A stretch of 7,454 nucleotides of DNA from Thermoplasmata archaeon (lineage in GTDB: Archaea > Thermoplasmatota > Thermoplasmata > Thermoplasmatales > Thermoplasmataceae): positions 1 through 7,454 of the forward strand of contig JAKAAU010000075.1 of NCBI GenBank assembly GCA_021802165.1. Direction: 5' to 3'. The translations under genes were made by a program, and so were the position numbers. A model generated the notes under the pieces. It saw nothing but the letters and a program-made list of their open reading frames with translations. It did no database searches and was not told where the DNA came from. Shown here piece after piece: positions 1 through 7,306 of this stretch. Position 1 is the stretch's first letter; every line of letters starts with the position of its first letter.

Positions 1-20
1 AAGGTATAGTGGCATAAAGT

Positions 21-28
21 CTATTTAT
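21..28 (+). promoter_or_regulatory. TATA-like box upstream of the gamma-CA / cobS pair
   Basis: CTATTTAT is centred about 24 bases before the ATG at 48. That distance puts the transcription start at or next to the start codon (leaderless). A second A/T stretch (cataaagt, 13-20) is a weaker alternative. The window begins just upstream, so the full promoter cannot be judged. Confidence 0.4.
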
Positions 29-47
29 CCCTGCATTATTACACACT

Positions 48-560
48 ATGATTAAAATAGGCAAAGATGTTTACATGGCAGACAGCGCGGTTGTCATAGG
101 GGATGTAACCATCGGTGATAACGTTACACTAATGGATTCGGCTGTTATCCGTGGGGATGAAAACAGTATAACAATAGGAGATAATACAAATATTCAGGAT
201 AATGCAACGGTACATGTTAATCTTGAATATGGCACAAAAATCGGAAAAAACGTTTCCATCGGTCATAATGCCATAGTCCATGGTGCTACAGTTGATGATA
301 CAGTGCTGATTGGCATGGGTGCCATAGTTCTGAACAATGCGCATCTGAAATCAGGGACAGTGGTTGCCGCAGGTACAGTAATACCTGAAAATTTTGAGTC
401 TGAAGGTAACTGCATGATTGCCGGAATTCCAGGAAAGGTAAAGCGGGAGGGAGAAAGATATCTCACCATGGCATATCTTAATTCTATGGAATATACCAGA
501 TTAAACAAAGAATTCAGGGAAGGCAAATATCAAATTATAAAAGGAAGCATGCATGAATAA
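48..560 (+). CDS. gamma-class carbonic anhydrase-like protein (left-handed beta-helix, hexapeptide repeats)
   Basis: The 170-residue protein is probably a cytosolic metal-dependent carbonic anhydrase (CO2/bicarbonate interconversion) or a related gamma-CA-like protein. Most of residues 10-110 is a run of imperfect hexapeptide repeats (VVIGDV, TIGDNV, ITIGDN, KIGKNV, VLIGMG), the mark of a left-handed beta-helix. The three zinc-ligand histidines of the family can be placed at H56 (ATVHV), H73 (GHN) and H78 (VHG). The RGD at 35-37 and Gln50/Asp51 match other conserved active-site positions. A C-terminal helical tail (about 135-165) follows, as is usual. There is no signal peptide and no long acidic loop, so it is closer to the short CamH type than to secreted Cam. 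The ATG start lies about 24 bases after a TATA-like box, and the gene overlaps cobS by 8 bases. The fold is certain; the activity is inferred, because some family members are inactive or have other functions. Confidence 0.88.
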   Translation: MIKIGKDVYMADSAVVIGDVTIGDNVTLMDSAVIRGDENSITIGDNTNIQDNATVHVNLEYGTKIGKNVSIGHNAIVHGATVDDTVLIGMGAIVLNNAHLKSGTVVAAGTVIPENFESEGNCMIAGIPGKVKREGERYLTMAYLNSMEYTRLNKEFREGKYQIIKGSMHE

Positions 561-1299
561 ATATATTAAAGGGTTTTTATCTGCAATTTCATTTTTTACA
601 CTGATTCCTACTGGAGACAATCATGAAATCAGTAAAAATACAATGTATTTCTTTACAATCACAGGTCTTATTACAGGACTAATTGCAGGTATTCCATATC
701 TGTTCTTAAGACATTACAGTTCATTTATAGCGTCCTCTGTTGCAGTTTCTATCATATTAATTATCTATGGATTCAACCATTTAGATTCAATCATGGATTT
801 CGGAGATTCTTTCATGGTAAGAGGTACAGATGCCAAACAGAGGGTAATAAAGGATAAATACACAGGGTCTGGAGGTATAGGCATGGTTTTAATTATCTAT
901 GTACCAGCAATTGCATTTCTTACATTCTTCAATCCATTATCAGGGTTTATGGTAATAATAGCAGGTGAGATGATATCAAAGTATGCAACCATGATTTCCA
1001 TGTATAGATCAAAGCCATTCGGAAATGGAATAGGAAGCATGTTCATGTCCATGGTTGGAACCCGGTCAGTATTCCTAAATTTAATACCTCTGGTTTTGAT
1101 AGCCTTATTTAACCTCTACAATATAATTATAGCATCAACCGTGCTTATAATAGCATATACAATAAAAACTGGAATGAATAAACAGTATAATGGACTTAAT
1201 GGCGATTTAATAGGCAGCATCGGAGAAATTTCGAGGATGCTGTTTTACTTTCTCGCATTCATATTTTTTGTGCTTAATTTAAATTTATTTCTTCTTTAA
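553..1299 (+). CDS. cobS: adenosylcobinamide-GDP ribazoletransferase (cobalamin synthase)
   Basis: This integral membrane enzyme joins adenosylcobinamide-GDP to alpha-ribazole, the last assembly step of cobalamin synthesis or salvage. The 248 residues match the usual family length of about 250. Family features in order are: the N-terminal FFTLIPTG (14-21, the TRLPVP-like segment); the acidic metal-binding region HLDSIMDFGD (76-85); KDKYTGSGGIG (100-110, equivalent to the KDSRIGTFG-like motif); and the C-terminal NGLNGDLIGSIGEISR (213-228) with D218 and E225. Between these are roughly six or seven hydrophobic membrane segments (about 32-54, 57-73, 110-128, 130-146, 172-202, 229-247). The ATG lies inside the last codons of the gamma-CA gene (8-base overlap), so the two are probably translated from one message. 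No other cobalamin gene is in the window. The 3' end overlaps a convergent gene by 15 bases. Confidence 0.92.
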   Translation: MNKYIKGFLSAISFFTLIPTGDNHEISKNTMYFFTITGLITGLIAGIPYLFLRHYSSFIASSVAVSIILIIYGFNHLDSIMDFGDSFMVRGTDAKQRVIKDKYTGSGGIGMVLIIYVPAIAFLTFFNPLSGFMVIIAGEMISKYATMISMYRSKPFGNGIGSMFMSMVGTRSVFLNLIPLVLIALFNLYNIIIASTVLIIAYTIKTGMNKQYNGLNGDLIGSIGEISRMLFYFLAFIFFVLNLNLFLL

Positions 1300-1665
1300 T
1301 TTTGTAGATAAGAGCTGGTCATACGCTATTGTATACTTTATTTTCTTATTTCTTATTTCACGGGCAACCTTTTCTGTGAGTTCTTCTATTTCCTCAGATA
1401 TAATATTTCTATATATTGTCAATTCCTTTTTATCCTGGGGAAAAATCATTTTGAATCTTGTATTCTCCCTTCTGTAACCAAAAGGTTTTTTATTTTTTCT
1501 CATCTCTTCCATGTTAAGCTCCAGAAGTATATCATCGTACTGTTTTTCCTCCACATTGAGCTTTGACTCACTTTCAACAATTTCCCATATATCCGGGAAA
1601 TACTTTTCAAGGTCTTTCCACTGGAAATTATCCTCAAATATGATGTGCCCACTGTAATTTTTCAC
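1285..1665 (-). CDS. hypothetical protein, 126 residues, charged and Lys/Glu-rich
   Basis: I do not recognise this protein. It is soluble in appearance, with no signal peptide, membrane segment, cysteine or metal motif. It begins with a short beta-like stretch (GHIIFEDNF, 6-14), followed by a Trp-containing amphipathic segment (W16, W27). The middle (39-56) is acidic, 57-82 is basic and aromatic (PFGYRRENTRFKM), a strongly charged helix spans about 87-108, and the tail ends in KLKKK. The start is GTG at 1665; no usable ATG lies nearby in frame. A TATA-like box about 21 bases upstream supports that start. It is divergent from the wHTH-trm56 operon, with 81 bases between start codons, and its last 15 bases overlap the end of cobS on the other strand. 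The length, the promoter and the lack of a better frame make it probably real. The function is unknown. Confidence 0.6.
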   Translation of the reverse strand: MKNYSGHIIFEDNFQWKDLEKYFPDIWEIVESESKLNVEEKQYDDILLELNMEEMRKNKKPFGYRRENTRFKMIFPQDKKELTIYRNIISEEIEELTEKVAREIRNKKIKYTIAYDQLLSTKLKKK

Positions 1666-1681
1666 AAGTACTGATATGTAG

Positions 1682-1690
1682 ATTATACAT
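1682..1690 (-). promoter_or_regulatory. TATA-like box for the 126-residue hypothetical gene
   Basis: On the minus strand this reads ATGTATAAT, centred about 21 bases upstream of the GTG at 1665. It shares the short divergent region with the promoter of the wHTH-trm56 operon. Confidence 0.35.
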
Positions 1691-1717
1691 TAAGTTTTTC
1701 TTTACACTTAGAAATAA

Positions 1718-1727
1718 TTATATTTTA
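1718..1727 (+). promoter_or_regulatory. TATA-like box for the wHTH-trm56 operon
   Basis: TTATATTTTA is centred about 25 bases before the ATG at 1747 and only about 10 before the upstream in-frame GTG at 1732. For a leaderless archaeal transcript this spacing selects 1747 as the start. Confidence 0.5.
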
Positions 1728-1746
1728 TTGAGTGATAAGGTATAGA

Positions 1747-3282
<1,536 letters not shown>

Positions 3283-3284
<2 letters not shown>

Positions 3285-3292
3285 ACATGTTT
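3283..3292. repeat. 10-bp perfect palindrome between the convergent stops of trm56 and the SufR-like gene
   Basis: AAACATGTTT overlaps the last bases of the trm56 stop codon and ends at the edge of the opposing stop codon. The same core recurs as CAAACATGTTTG at 3388-3399 inside the regulator gene. It may be chance in A/T-rich DNA, or a signal at the junction of the two transcripts. Confidence 0.35.
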
Positions 3293-3312
3293 TCATTCCT
3301 TTCCATTCTTTG
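3288..3312 (+). terminator. possible pyrimidine-rich terminator downstream of trm56
   Basis: The 25 bases after the trm56 stop are T-rich with short T runs (gttttcattcctttcc, then attcttt). Archaeal RNA polymerase often terminates at T-rich tracts on the non-template strand without a hairpin. The tract lies inside the 3' end of the convergent gene, so the two messages probably overlap slightly. Confidence 0.25.
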
Positions 3313-3919
3313 ATATGAGGAATCTACACGCACCGTAACCATTCACCTGTCTGTGTGTTGATTTGACCTCTGCATCGAGGACATTTTCAAACATGTTTGT
3401 TTCCATTGAGCATGCAATACCGAAATGTTTTGATATAGCAAGTATCGGGCAGTTGTATTCAACCATTTCATAGTTTTCCTGTGATTTCTTTAATTCTGGA
3501 TAGTATCCTGACTCCTGTCTGAGCAGTGCCAGTTTCCTGACCTTTGCATCAAGATCTTTTCCTACCATATCCCCAGCATATTCTGATTTAACCTTTGAAT
3601 ATCGATCCTTTAAAAATTCCTCAATTATTTTTTCATGACCAGTTATTTTCATAAAATTCATGAAATCATCCAGCATTGCGTCCGAAACATTTCCCAGATT
3701 TCTATCTGCATTTTCTGTTGCATAAAAAATGTATGAAGGCCTGCCCACATTCTTTTTCACTGTCTTCCTTCCAACTGAACCATTCTGTTCTAGAACTGTA
3801 ATATGATTCAGAACAGCCATCTTTGTTATACTGAGACTGGATGCCAGTTCTTCAAGGGACATATATTTATTTTTCTTCAGCAGAAGTATTATTCTAATCG
3901 GTGTTGGGTATTCTTCCAT
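3293..3919 (-). CDS. SufR-like HTH transcriptional regulator with C-terminal cysteine cluster
   Basis: The 208-residue protein has an N-terminal ArsR/DeoR-type wHTH (about 6-68: MSLEELASSLSITKMAVLNH recognition segment, wing ending in GRPSYIFYAT), a helical middle, and a C-terminal sensor segment. The sensor has the SufR-type arrangement NCP - x12 - C - MF..VL - GAC.F. Cysteines are at 157, 170 and 198 (C-x12-C-x27-C). In SufR repressors such a cluster binds an Fe-S cluster and controls Fe-S assembly (suf) genes. The third of four cysteines in the classical C-x12-C-x13-C-x14-C pattern is missing here. TTG at 3925 would add two residues; ATG 3919 is preferred because a TATA-like box lies 25 bases upstream. 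It is divergent from a 63-residue ORF, and a palindrome sits between the promoters. No suf gene is in view, so the regulon is unknown. Alternatively it may be a general COG2345-type redox-responsive regulator. Confidence 0.78.
   Translation of the reverse strand: MEEYPTPIRIILLLKKNKYMSLEELASSLSITKMAVLNHITVLEQNGSVGRKTVKKNVGRPSYIFYATENADRNLGNVSDAMLDDFMNFMKITGHEKIIEEFLKDRYSKVKSEYAGDMVGKDLDAKVRKLALLRQESGYYPELKKSQENYEMVEYNCPILAISKHFGIACSMETNMFENVLDAEVKSTHRQVNGYGACRFLISKNGKE
3388..3399. repeat. 12-bp perfect palindrome within the SufR-like gene
   Basis: CAAACATGTTTG is a perfect palindrome. Its AAACATGTTT core is identical to the one at 3283-3292, about 100 bases away, and both copies are followed by a similar TTTCCATT. 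It lies in the codons for T-N-M-F of the sensor segment, so coding constraint could explain it. Confidence 0.3.
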
Positions 3920-3940
3920 GCTCAATTAATCAATTATCTG

Positions 3941-3950
3941 TATAAATAAA
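3941..3950 (-). promoter_or_regulatory. TATA-like box of the SufR-like gene
   Basis: On the minus strand it reads TTTATTTATA, with its TTTATA half centred 25 bases upstream of ATG 3919. This is leaderless spacing and supports that start over the TTG at 3925. Confidence 0.5.
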
Positions 3951-3970
3951 TATCTATTATAATTTATAAA

Positions 3971-3980
3971 CTTTATAAAG
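3971..3980. promoter_or_regulatory. candidate operator palindrome between divergent promoters
   Basis: CTTTATAAAG is a perfect 10-bp palindrome, preceded by a related half (TTTATAAA, 3963-3970). It lies between the minus-strand box of the SufR-like gene and the plus-strand box of the 63-residue ORF, where a repressor could affect both. It is only a candidate, because A/T-rich palindromes arise easily here. Confidence 0.3.
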
Positions 3981-3987
3981 TATTATC

Positions 3988-3998
3988 TATATATATTA
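3988..3998 (+). promoter_or_regulatory. TATA-like box of the 63-residue ORF
   Basis: TATATATATTA is centred about 24-25 bases before the ATG at 4017, which is leaderless spacing. It is the main reason to think the small ORF downstream is expressed. Confidence 0.45.
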
Positions 3999-4016
3999 CT
4001 ATCAAATCTTAACATT

Positions 4017-4208
4017 ATGATACCTACAGACCCTAAGGATATCCTGATATTAAGATCGCACAGAAATACAGAGCTTGAAAAGTATATAATGGACGAATAT
4101 AATGGAGATATTTCATTCCTGTATAACAAAAGAGAACCGAATCATAAATCCCGGAAGAATCATTTGCATATAAAGAATTTTTTTCTATATATCACAGGGA
4201 GAAAATAA
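4017..4208 (+). CDS. small hypothetical protein, 63 residues
   Basis: I do not recognise it. It begins MIPTDPKDILILRSHRN, continues with a charged segment (ELEKYIMDEYNGD) and ends in a basic, His/Lys/Asn-rich half (KREPNHKSRKNHLHIKNFF... TGRK). There are no cysteines, signal peptide or membrane helix. The first 40 residues read like ordinary coding sequence; the last 20 are lower in complexity, so the ORF may be a truncated remnant of a longer gene. A TATA box at leaderless distance and its position divergent from the SufR-like regulator favour a real, possibly co-regulated gene. Confidence 0.4.
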   Translation: MIPTDPKDILILRSHRNTELEKYIMDEYNGDISFLYNKREPNHKSRKNHLHIKNFFLYITGRK

Positions 4209-4219
4209 CACTTAACATG

Positions 4220-4228
4220 TATAAATAA
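4220..4228 (+). promoter_or_regulatory. TATA-like box before a possible small ORF
   Basis: TATAAATAA is centred about 28 bases before the ATG at 4252. The spacing is slightly long but tolerable for a leaderless or short-leader transcript. Confidence 0.25.
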
Positions 4229-4251
4229 GAAATATGGCATAATTTATTTCA

Positions 4252-4356
4252 ATGATATCTATTACACATTTTATTATTCTGGCACTCATAATGCTGCTAA
4301 TGAAATTAATATATTTAACAGATCATTCAAGTTTTGTGTCCAACCTGCCAATCTGA
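4252..4356 (+). CDS. possible 34-residue hydrophobic peptide
   Basis: ATG to TGA encodes a 34-residue peptide whose residues about 7-22 (FIILALIMLLMKLIYL) form one strongly hydrophobic stretch, enough for a single membrane helix. A TATA-like box lies upstream at a plausible distance. Hydrophobic short ORFs are common by chance in A/T-rich DNA and no family is recognised, so this is only a candidate. The stop codon lies at the centre of a 21-base imperfect palindrome. Confidence 0.18.
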   Translation: MISITHFIILALIMLLMKLIYLTDHSSFVSNLPI

Positions 4357-4364
4357 TTAGCAGG
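4344..4364. repeat. 21-base imperfect palindrome
   Basis: The arms CCTGC / GCAGG and AATC / GATT are symmetric about 4354 with one mismatched pair (C4349/A4359). It is more G+C-rich than its surroundings. As DNA it resembles a dyad operator. As RNA it could form a short hairpin, but no T-run follows, so it is not a classical terminator. Confidence 0.4.
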
Positions 4365-4528
4365 CACGCTATATTTCATCAGTTCATTATTAACAATGTA
4401 TATCCCCAATCCAACAAAAATTGTTCAGCTAGCTAAATCAGGCATTTGGAGCTAACCTCATTTGTGATTAATAAATTTGGTGTACCGGCATTTTTGACCT
4501 ATTGGATAGGCGAATATTCCATTAGTTT

Positions 4529-4543
4529 TTTCATGTCATGAAA
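4529..4543. repeat. 15-base perfect odd palindrome just beyond the downstream MFS gene
   Basis: TTTCATG - T - CATGAAA is symmetric about 4536 and lies 13 bases past the stop of the minus-strand MFS gene. Its stem would be A/T-rich and no T-tract follows on the minus strand, so termination is not clearly supported. A protein-binding dyad or chance is possible. Confidence 0.35.
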
Positions 4544-4556
4544 TTCTACAGTGTAA

Positions 4557-5816
4557 TCAGGCGGTTCGGTGGTGAACGATCAAAGACTTTTTATCTACAA
4601 CTTTTAGTAATATCAGTATGAATCCCACAAAGTACAGTAAAGCAGAAAGCTCGAAGAGCCTGGAATATGCCAGTGATCCAGAGGATTTGAATATAAATAA
4701 AATAATTCCATATATCAACGGAGAAAATGCTGCACCCACCTCTGTGGAAACAAGGAATATGGAGAGATACTTGCCTGCACTTCCGTGAGGAACTATAAAA
4801 CTCATATAGGAATTTGTGATAGTAAAATAATTTCCATAGGCTATCCCTATAATGGCTCCCAGTATCAGAAACATATAAAATGCATGTATAAAAGAAATTA
4901 ATAGGATACTGAATCCACTTAAAAGAGGAAATATAAGTAAGAGTAAATCCTTATTTACCTTATCTGCGAGCACGCCGATTCCCACTGTTGATACAGCGGA
5001 TATCAACAGAATAGTAACGCCGGCTATGGCAACATATATTGCAGCATTTTTCAAATCAAGTGAATATTCAAAATAGTAATACTCAAAAAACACCAGCCCA
5101 GAACTACCGACAGTAATGAAAAAATTTGCAATGGCCATCCACCTAAATTTTTCAGATCGTGCGGCACTCTTGATTATCCTAAGAATCCTCCTGCTGATTA
5201 TTTCAGAATTGCTGATATAATCATCTTTTTTTATTGTCAAAACAGTAACAGACGCACCCACAGCCACGGTAATAAGTATAAGGATTACAGCGAGTTCTAT
5301 TCTTCCAGATCCGATTAAAAGCCCTGAAAGTCCGAACCCGAATGCGGAGCCAACTAGAGTGAAGAACCCACCTATGCCTGAAGATGTCCCTCTCTGGGAT
5401 GATGGTATTACATCCCTTATGAGCGGCTGGTAAGACCCGTATGCAATGTTAGAACCTATCTCTATTAAGATATAAATAAGGAATATTGCAAGAACACCGT
5501 TTCTTATAAAGATGAATACAATAAGCGATAGAACAACTATTATGGAACCTATCATGATTAATGGTCTTCTTCTGCCTAACTTTGAGTTCAACCTGTCAGA
5601 AAAAGTGCCGGAGAGAAAGTTAAATGCGATTCCAATCATTATGCCTGAGAAAGCTATCATGCCAAGATAGATTGTCTGAAGTCCCTGTGGAAGGAATAAC
5701 TCAATTTCATAGGGCAAAAATAGTGATTCAAAGGACGTCCACAAATAATTGTTTCCAAGATATACTGAATTCATCCCGAAAATATATTTAAATGGTTTCA
5801 ATGAGTATTTTCCCAT
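4557..5816 (-). CDS. MFS transporter with SLC45/sucrose-transporter-like loop motif (downstream paralogue)
   Basis: This major facilitator superfamily carrier has 419 residues and about 12 membrane segments. The loop 2-3 signature is GTFSDRLNSKLGRRRP (70-85), whose spaced GRRRP resembles sucrose/SLC45 carriers rather than the compact motif of most MFS members. Further landmarks are NIAYGSYQPL (123-132), QRGTSSGIGG (141-150), a central charged loop (about 196-225) and the second-half motif GVLADKVNKD (281-290). The substrate is unknown; a sugar or similar solute with proton coupling is inference. In-frame ATGs exist at 5831, 5822 and 5816; 5816 is preferred because it aligns with the paralogue's N-terminus (FGMNSVYLGNNYLW against FKMNAIHLGTNYLW) and lies about 26 bases after a TATA-like box. 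Compared with the paralogue it has a short extra polar tail ending VHHRTA. Confidence 0.88.
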   Translation of the reverse strand: MGKYSLKPFKYIFGMNSVYLGNNYLWTSFESLFLPYEIELFLPQGLQTIYLGMIAFSGIMIGIAFNFLSGTFSDRLNSKLGRRRPLIMIGSIIVVLSLIVFIFIRNGVLAIFLIYILIEIGSNIAYGSYQPLIRDVIPSSQRGTSSGIGGFFTLVGSAFGFGLSGLLIGSGRIELAVILILITVAVGASVTVLTIKKDDYISNSEIISRRILRIIKSAARSEKFRWMAIANFFITVGSSGLVFFEYYYFEYSLDLKNAAIYVAIAGVTILLISAVSTVGIGVLADKVNKDLLLLIFPLLSGFSILLISFIHAFYMFLILGAIIGIAYGNYFTITNSYMSFIVPHGSAGKYLSIFLVSTEVGAAFSPLIYGIILFIFKSSGSLAYSRLFELSALLYFVGFILILLKVVDKKSLIVHHRTA

Positions 5817-5836
5817 TGCCATTATATACATAAAGT

Positions 5837-5850
5837 GCTTATAAATTAAT
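5837..5850 (-). promoter_or_regulatory. TATA-like box between the two MFS genes
   Basis: On the minus strand this reads ATTAATTTATAAGC and overlaps the stop codon of the upstream MFS gene. Its TTTATA core (5840-5845) is centred about 26 bases before the ATG at 5816. It suggests the downstream transporter can be transcribed on its own as well as by read-through. Confidence 0.4.
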
Positions 5851-7063
5851 CTTTCAGTATCTTATAGAACATGGCAAATCCTATGAAAAAGAATAGACCT
5901 GCTATATAAAAGACATAACGGAAACCAAGAGAATAGGAACTGGCAAAGTATAAAATCAAACCGTATATAAGTGGAGAGAGGGTGGAGGCACCTCCTGTTG
6001 CCATGTTATAATATCCCATGAATTTCCCTGATTCACCGGCAGGTGCCATGTCGCTGGCAAGTGCATTAGAAACACTCATAAAAATTCCGTAGGACATGCC
6101 TATAGCAGAGCCAAGAATCAGAAAATAGTCAAATTTTTCGAATTCAGGAATAAGAACCATGGCGATCCCTCCGATAAGGGTAACGTAAACCAGAATTTTT
6201 TTTCTTCCTATTCTATCAGATAAAATTCCGAAAATGAATGATGCAAGCGCCGAAGTCATAAGAACTGCTATGCCCACAACAGAAACATAGTAAGCCGGAT
6301 TCTGATAATTTAAAATGAATTTAAAAAAATAAAGCTCGAAAAACGATAAACCTATCACCCCGGAAAAAACCAGGAAGCTGCCCAGAACAACGTATATATA
6401 ATCCTTCATACCGTGTTTTAAATTGAACATATCCAGGAATAATTTTCCTATTCCCGGCCTGGTTTGTTTTACTATAACATCTGATTTTTTAATGGTATTC
6501 GCAGTGAGAGAAGCAGTTATTATAACAACTATGGCTATTAAAATCAACACATATGACCTGTATATGGTATCTATAAGAAATCCTGTGATTCCGTAGCCCA
6601 TGGCCGATCCAAGTAATCTGAATATTCCTCCTATTCCGGTTCCCTTACCACGTTCGTCCTCATTCAGGATATCTGCATATAATGGCTGGTATGCGCCTAC
6701 TGCAATGTTGGAAGAAACCTGAATCATTATATATCCAAGAAGTACACCTACTAGTGTAATGGTCAGAATCTTATTCAGGAAAATTGCGAGAACTATGAAC
6801 ACTGCTCCAGCAAGAATATAGGGACCACGGCGTCCCCATCCAAAATTGTATTTGTCACTGAGTGTTCCAAAAAAAAGTCCAATTGAAACCCCCAGGGCAG
6901 TTCCAAGGAATGCTATTATTCCTAGGAATAAACTACTACTATTGTATGATAATAATTCTATTGGTAATATATATGATTCATAAGAAATCCATAGATAATT
7001 AGTGCCCAGATGGATGGCATTCATTTTAAATAAATAGCCGTTTGATTTTGATATACGCACCAC
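5846..7063 (-). CDS. MFS transporter with SLC45/sucrose-transporter-like loop motif (upstream paralogue)
   Basis: This 405-residue membrane carrier is clearly paralogous to the gene immediately downstream. Shared landmarks are the N-terminal NAIHLGTNYLWISYES (15-30), the loop 2-3 motif GTLSDKYNFGWGRRGP (66-81), SSNIAVGAYQPL (117-128), DERGKGTGIGG (136-146), a central hydrophilic loop (about 191-221), GILSDRIGRKK (279-289) and LSPLIYGLIL near the C-terminus. About 12 hydrophobic segments are visible. The RRR-P of the paralogue is RRG-P here. The start is GTG at 7063 (a second GTG follows directly); a TATA-like box about 27 bases upstream supports the first. The two stand in tandem, separated by about 29 bases, and may handle related solutes or be duplicates that have diverged in specificity. 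The substrate is not evident. Confidence 0.88.
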   Translation of the reverse strand: MVRISKSNGYLFKMNAIHLGTNYLWISYESYILPIELLSYNSSSLFLGIIAFLGTALGVSIGLFFGTLSDKYNFGWGRRGPYILAGAVFIVLAIFLNKILTITLVGVLLGYIMIQVSSNIAVGAYQPLYADILNEDERGKGTGIGGIFRLLGSAMGYGITGFLIDTIYRSYVLILIAIVVIITASLTANTIKKSDVIVKQTRPGIGKLFLDMFNLKHGMKDYIYVVLGSFLVFSGVIGLSFFELYFFKFILNYQNPAYYVSVVGIAVLMTSALASFIFGILSDRIGRKKILVYVTLIGGIAMVLIPEFEKFDYFLILGSAIGMSYGIFMSVSNALASDMAPAGESGKFMGYYNMATGGASTLSPLIYGLILYFASSYSLGFRYVFYIAGLFFFIGFAMFYKILKD

Positions 7064-7086
7064 TTTTTTTAGTTATTATAAGTAAA

Positions 7087-7094
7087 TTAATAAA
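7087..7094 (-). promoter_or_regulatory. TATA-like box of the upstream MFS gene
   Basis: TTTATTAA on the minus strand is centred about 27 bases before the GTG at 7063. A second A/T box (TATAATAA, 7073-7080) is too close to fit a leaderless start there. Confidence 0.4.
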
Positions 7095-7306
7095 CCTATG
7101 TCAGCTATATGTACCATTCTTATTCTCTTTGATATAGTTTAGTTTTATATCCAATTAAAATTAAAGGCTTAACCACCACAACTCATTAAATTCTATGGTC
7201 TAGTTAATTGACTAATGGGTAATTTCTGAATTTTCATACGTTTATATATATTAAAAACCTTCATAATATCGGTTTTATGTATATATGAATGTTTAGCACG
7301 TTACCG

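Larger units (their letters stand above)
4209..4556. other. 348-base gap without a convincing gene
   Basis: It lies between the 63-residue ORF and the downstream end of the MFS pair. It holds a TATA-like box with a possible 34-codon ORF and two palindromes (4344-4364 and 4529-4543). On the minus strand, one frame read from 4558 toward 4300 has only a handful of stops and protein-like stretches (for example EFHDMKKLMEYSPI), which may be the remnant of a decayed gene. No transposase or RNA gene was recognised. Confidence 0.5.

Noticed and set aside
129..526. Minus-strand open frames opposite the gamma-CA gene
   Set aside because: They are shadows of a well-supported beta-helix gene, with no protein-like motif and no promoter of their own.
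530..560. Cobalamin riboswitch before cobS
   Set aside because: cobS starts inside the preceding gene, leaving no leader, and no B12-box-like sequence was seen.
4529..4543. Intrinsic terminator for the downstream MFS gene
   Set aside because: The palindrome is A/T-rich with an almost absent loop, and no T-run follows on the minus strand.
4209..4556. Insertion-sequence remnant
   Set aside because: No transposase motif, paired terminal inverted repeats or target-site duplication could be identified; only dyads and a suggestive frame were seen.
7194..7245. Short minus-strand ORF of 14 codons in the intergenic region (MKIQKLPISQLTRP)
   Set aside because: It is too short and its upstream A/T box is too close to the ATG to fit the promoter spacing seen elsewhere.
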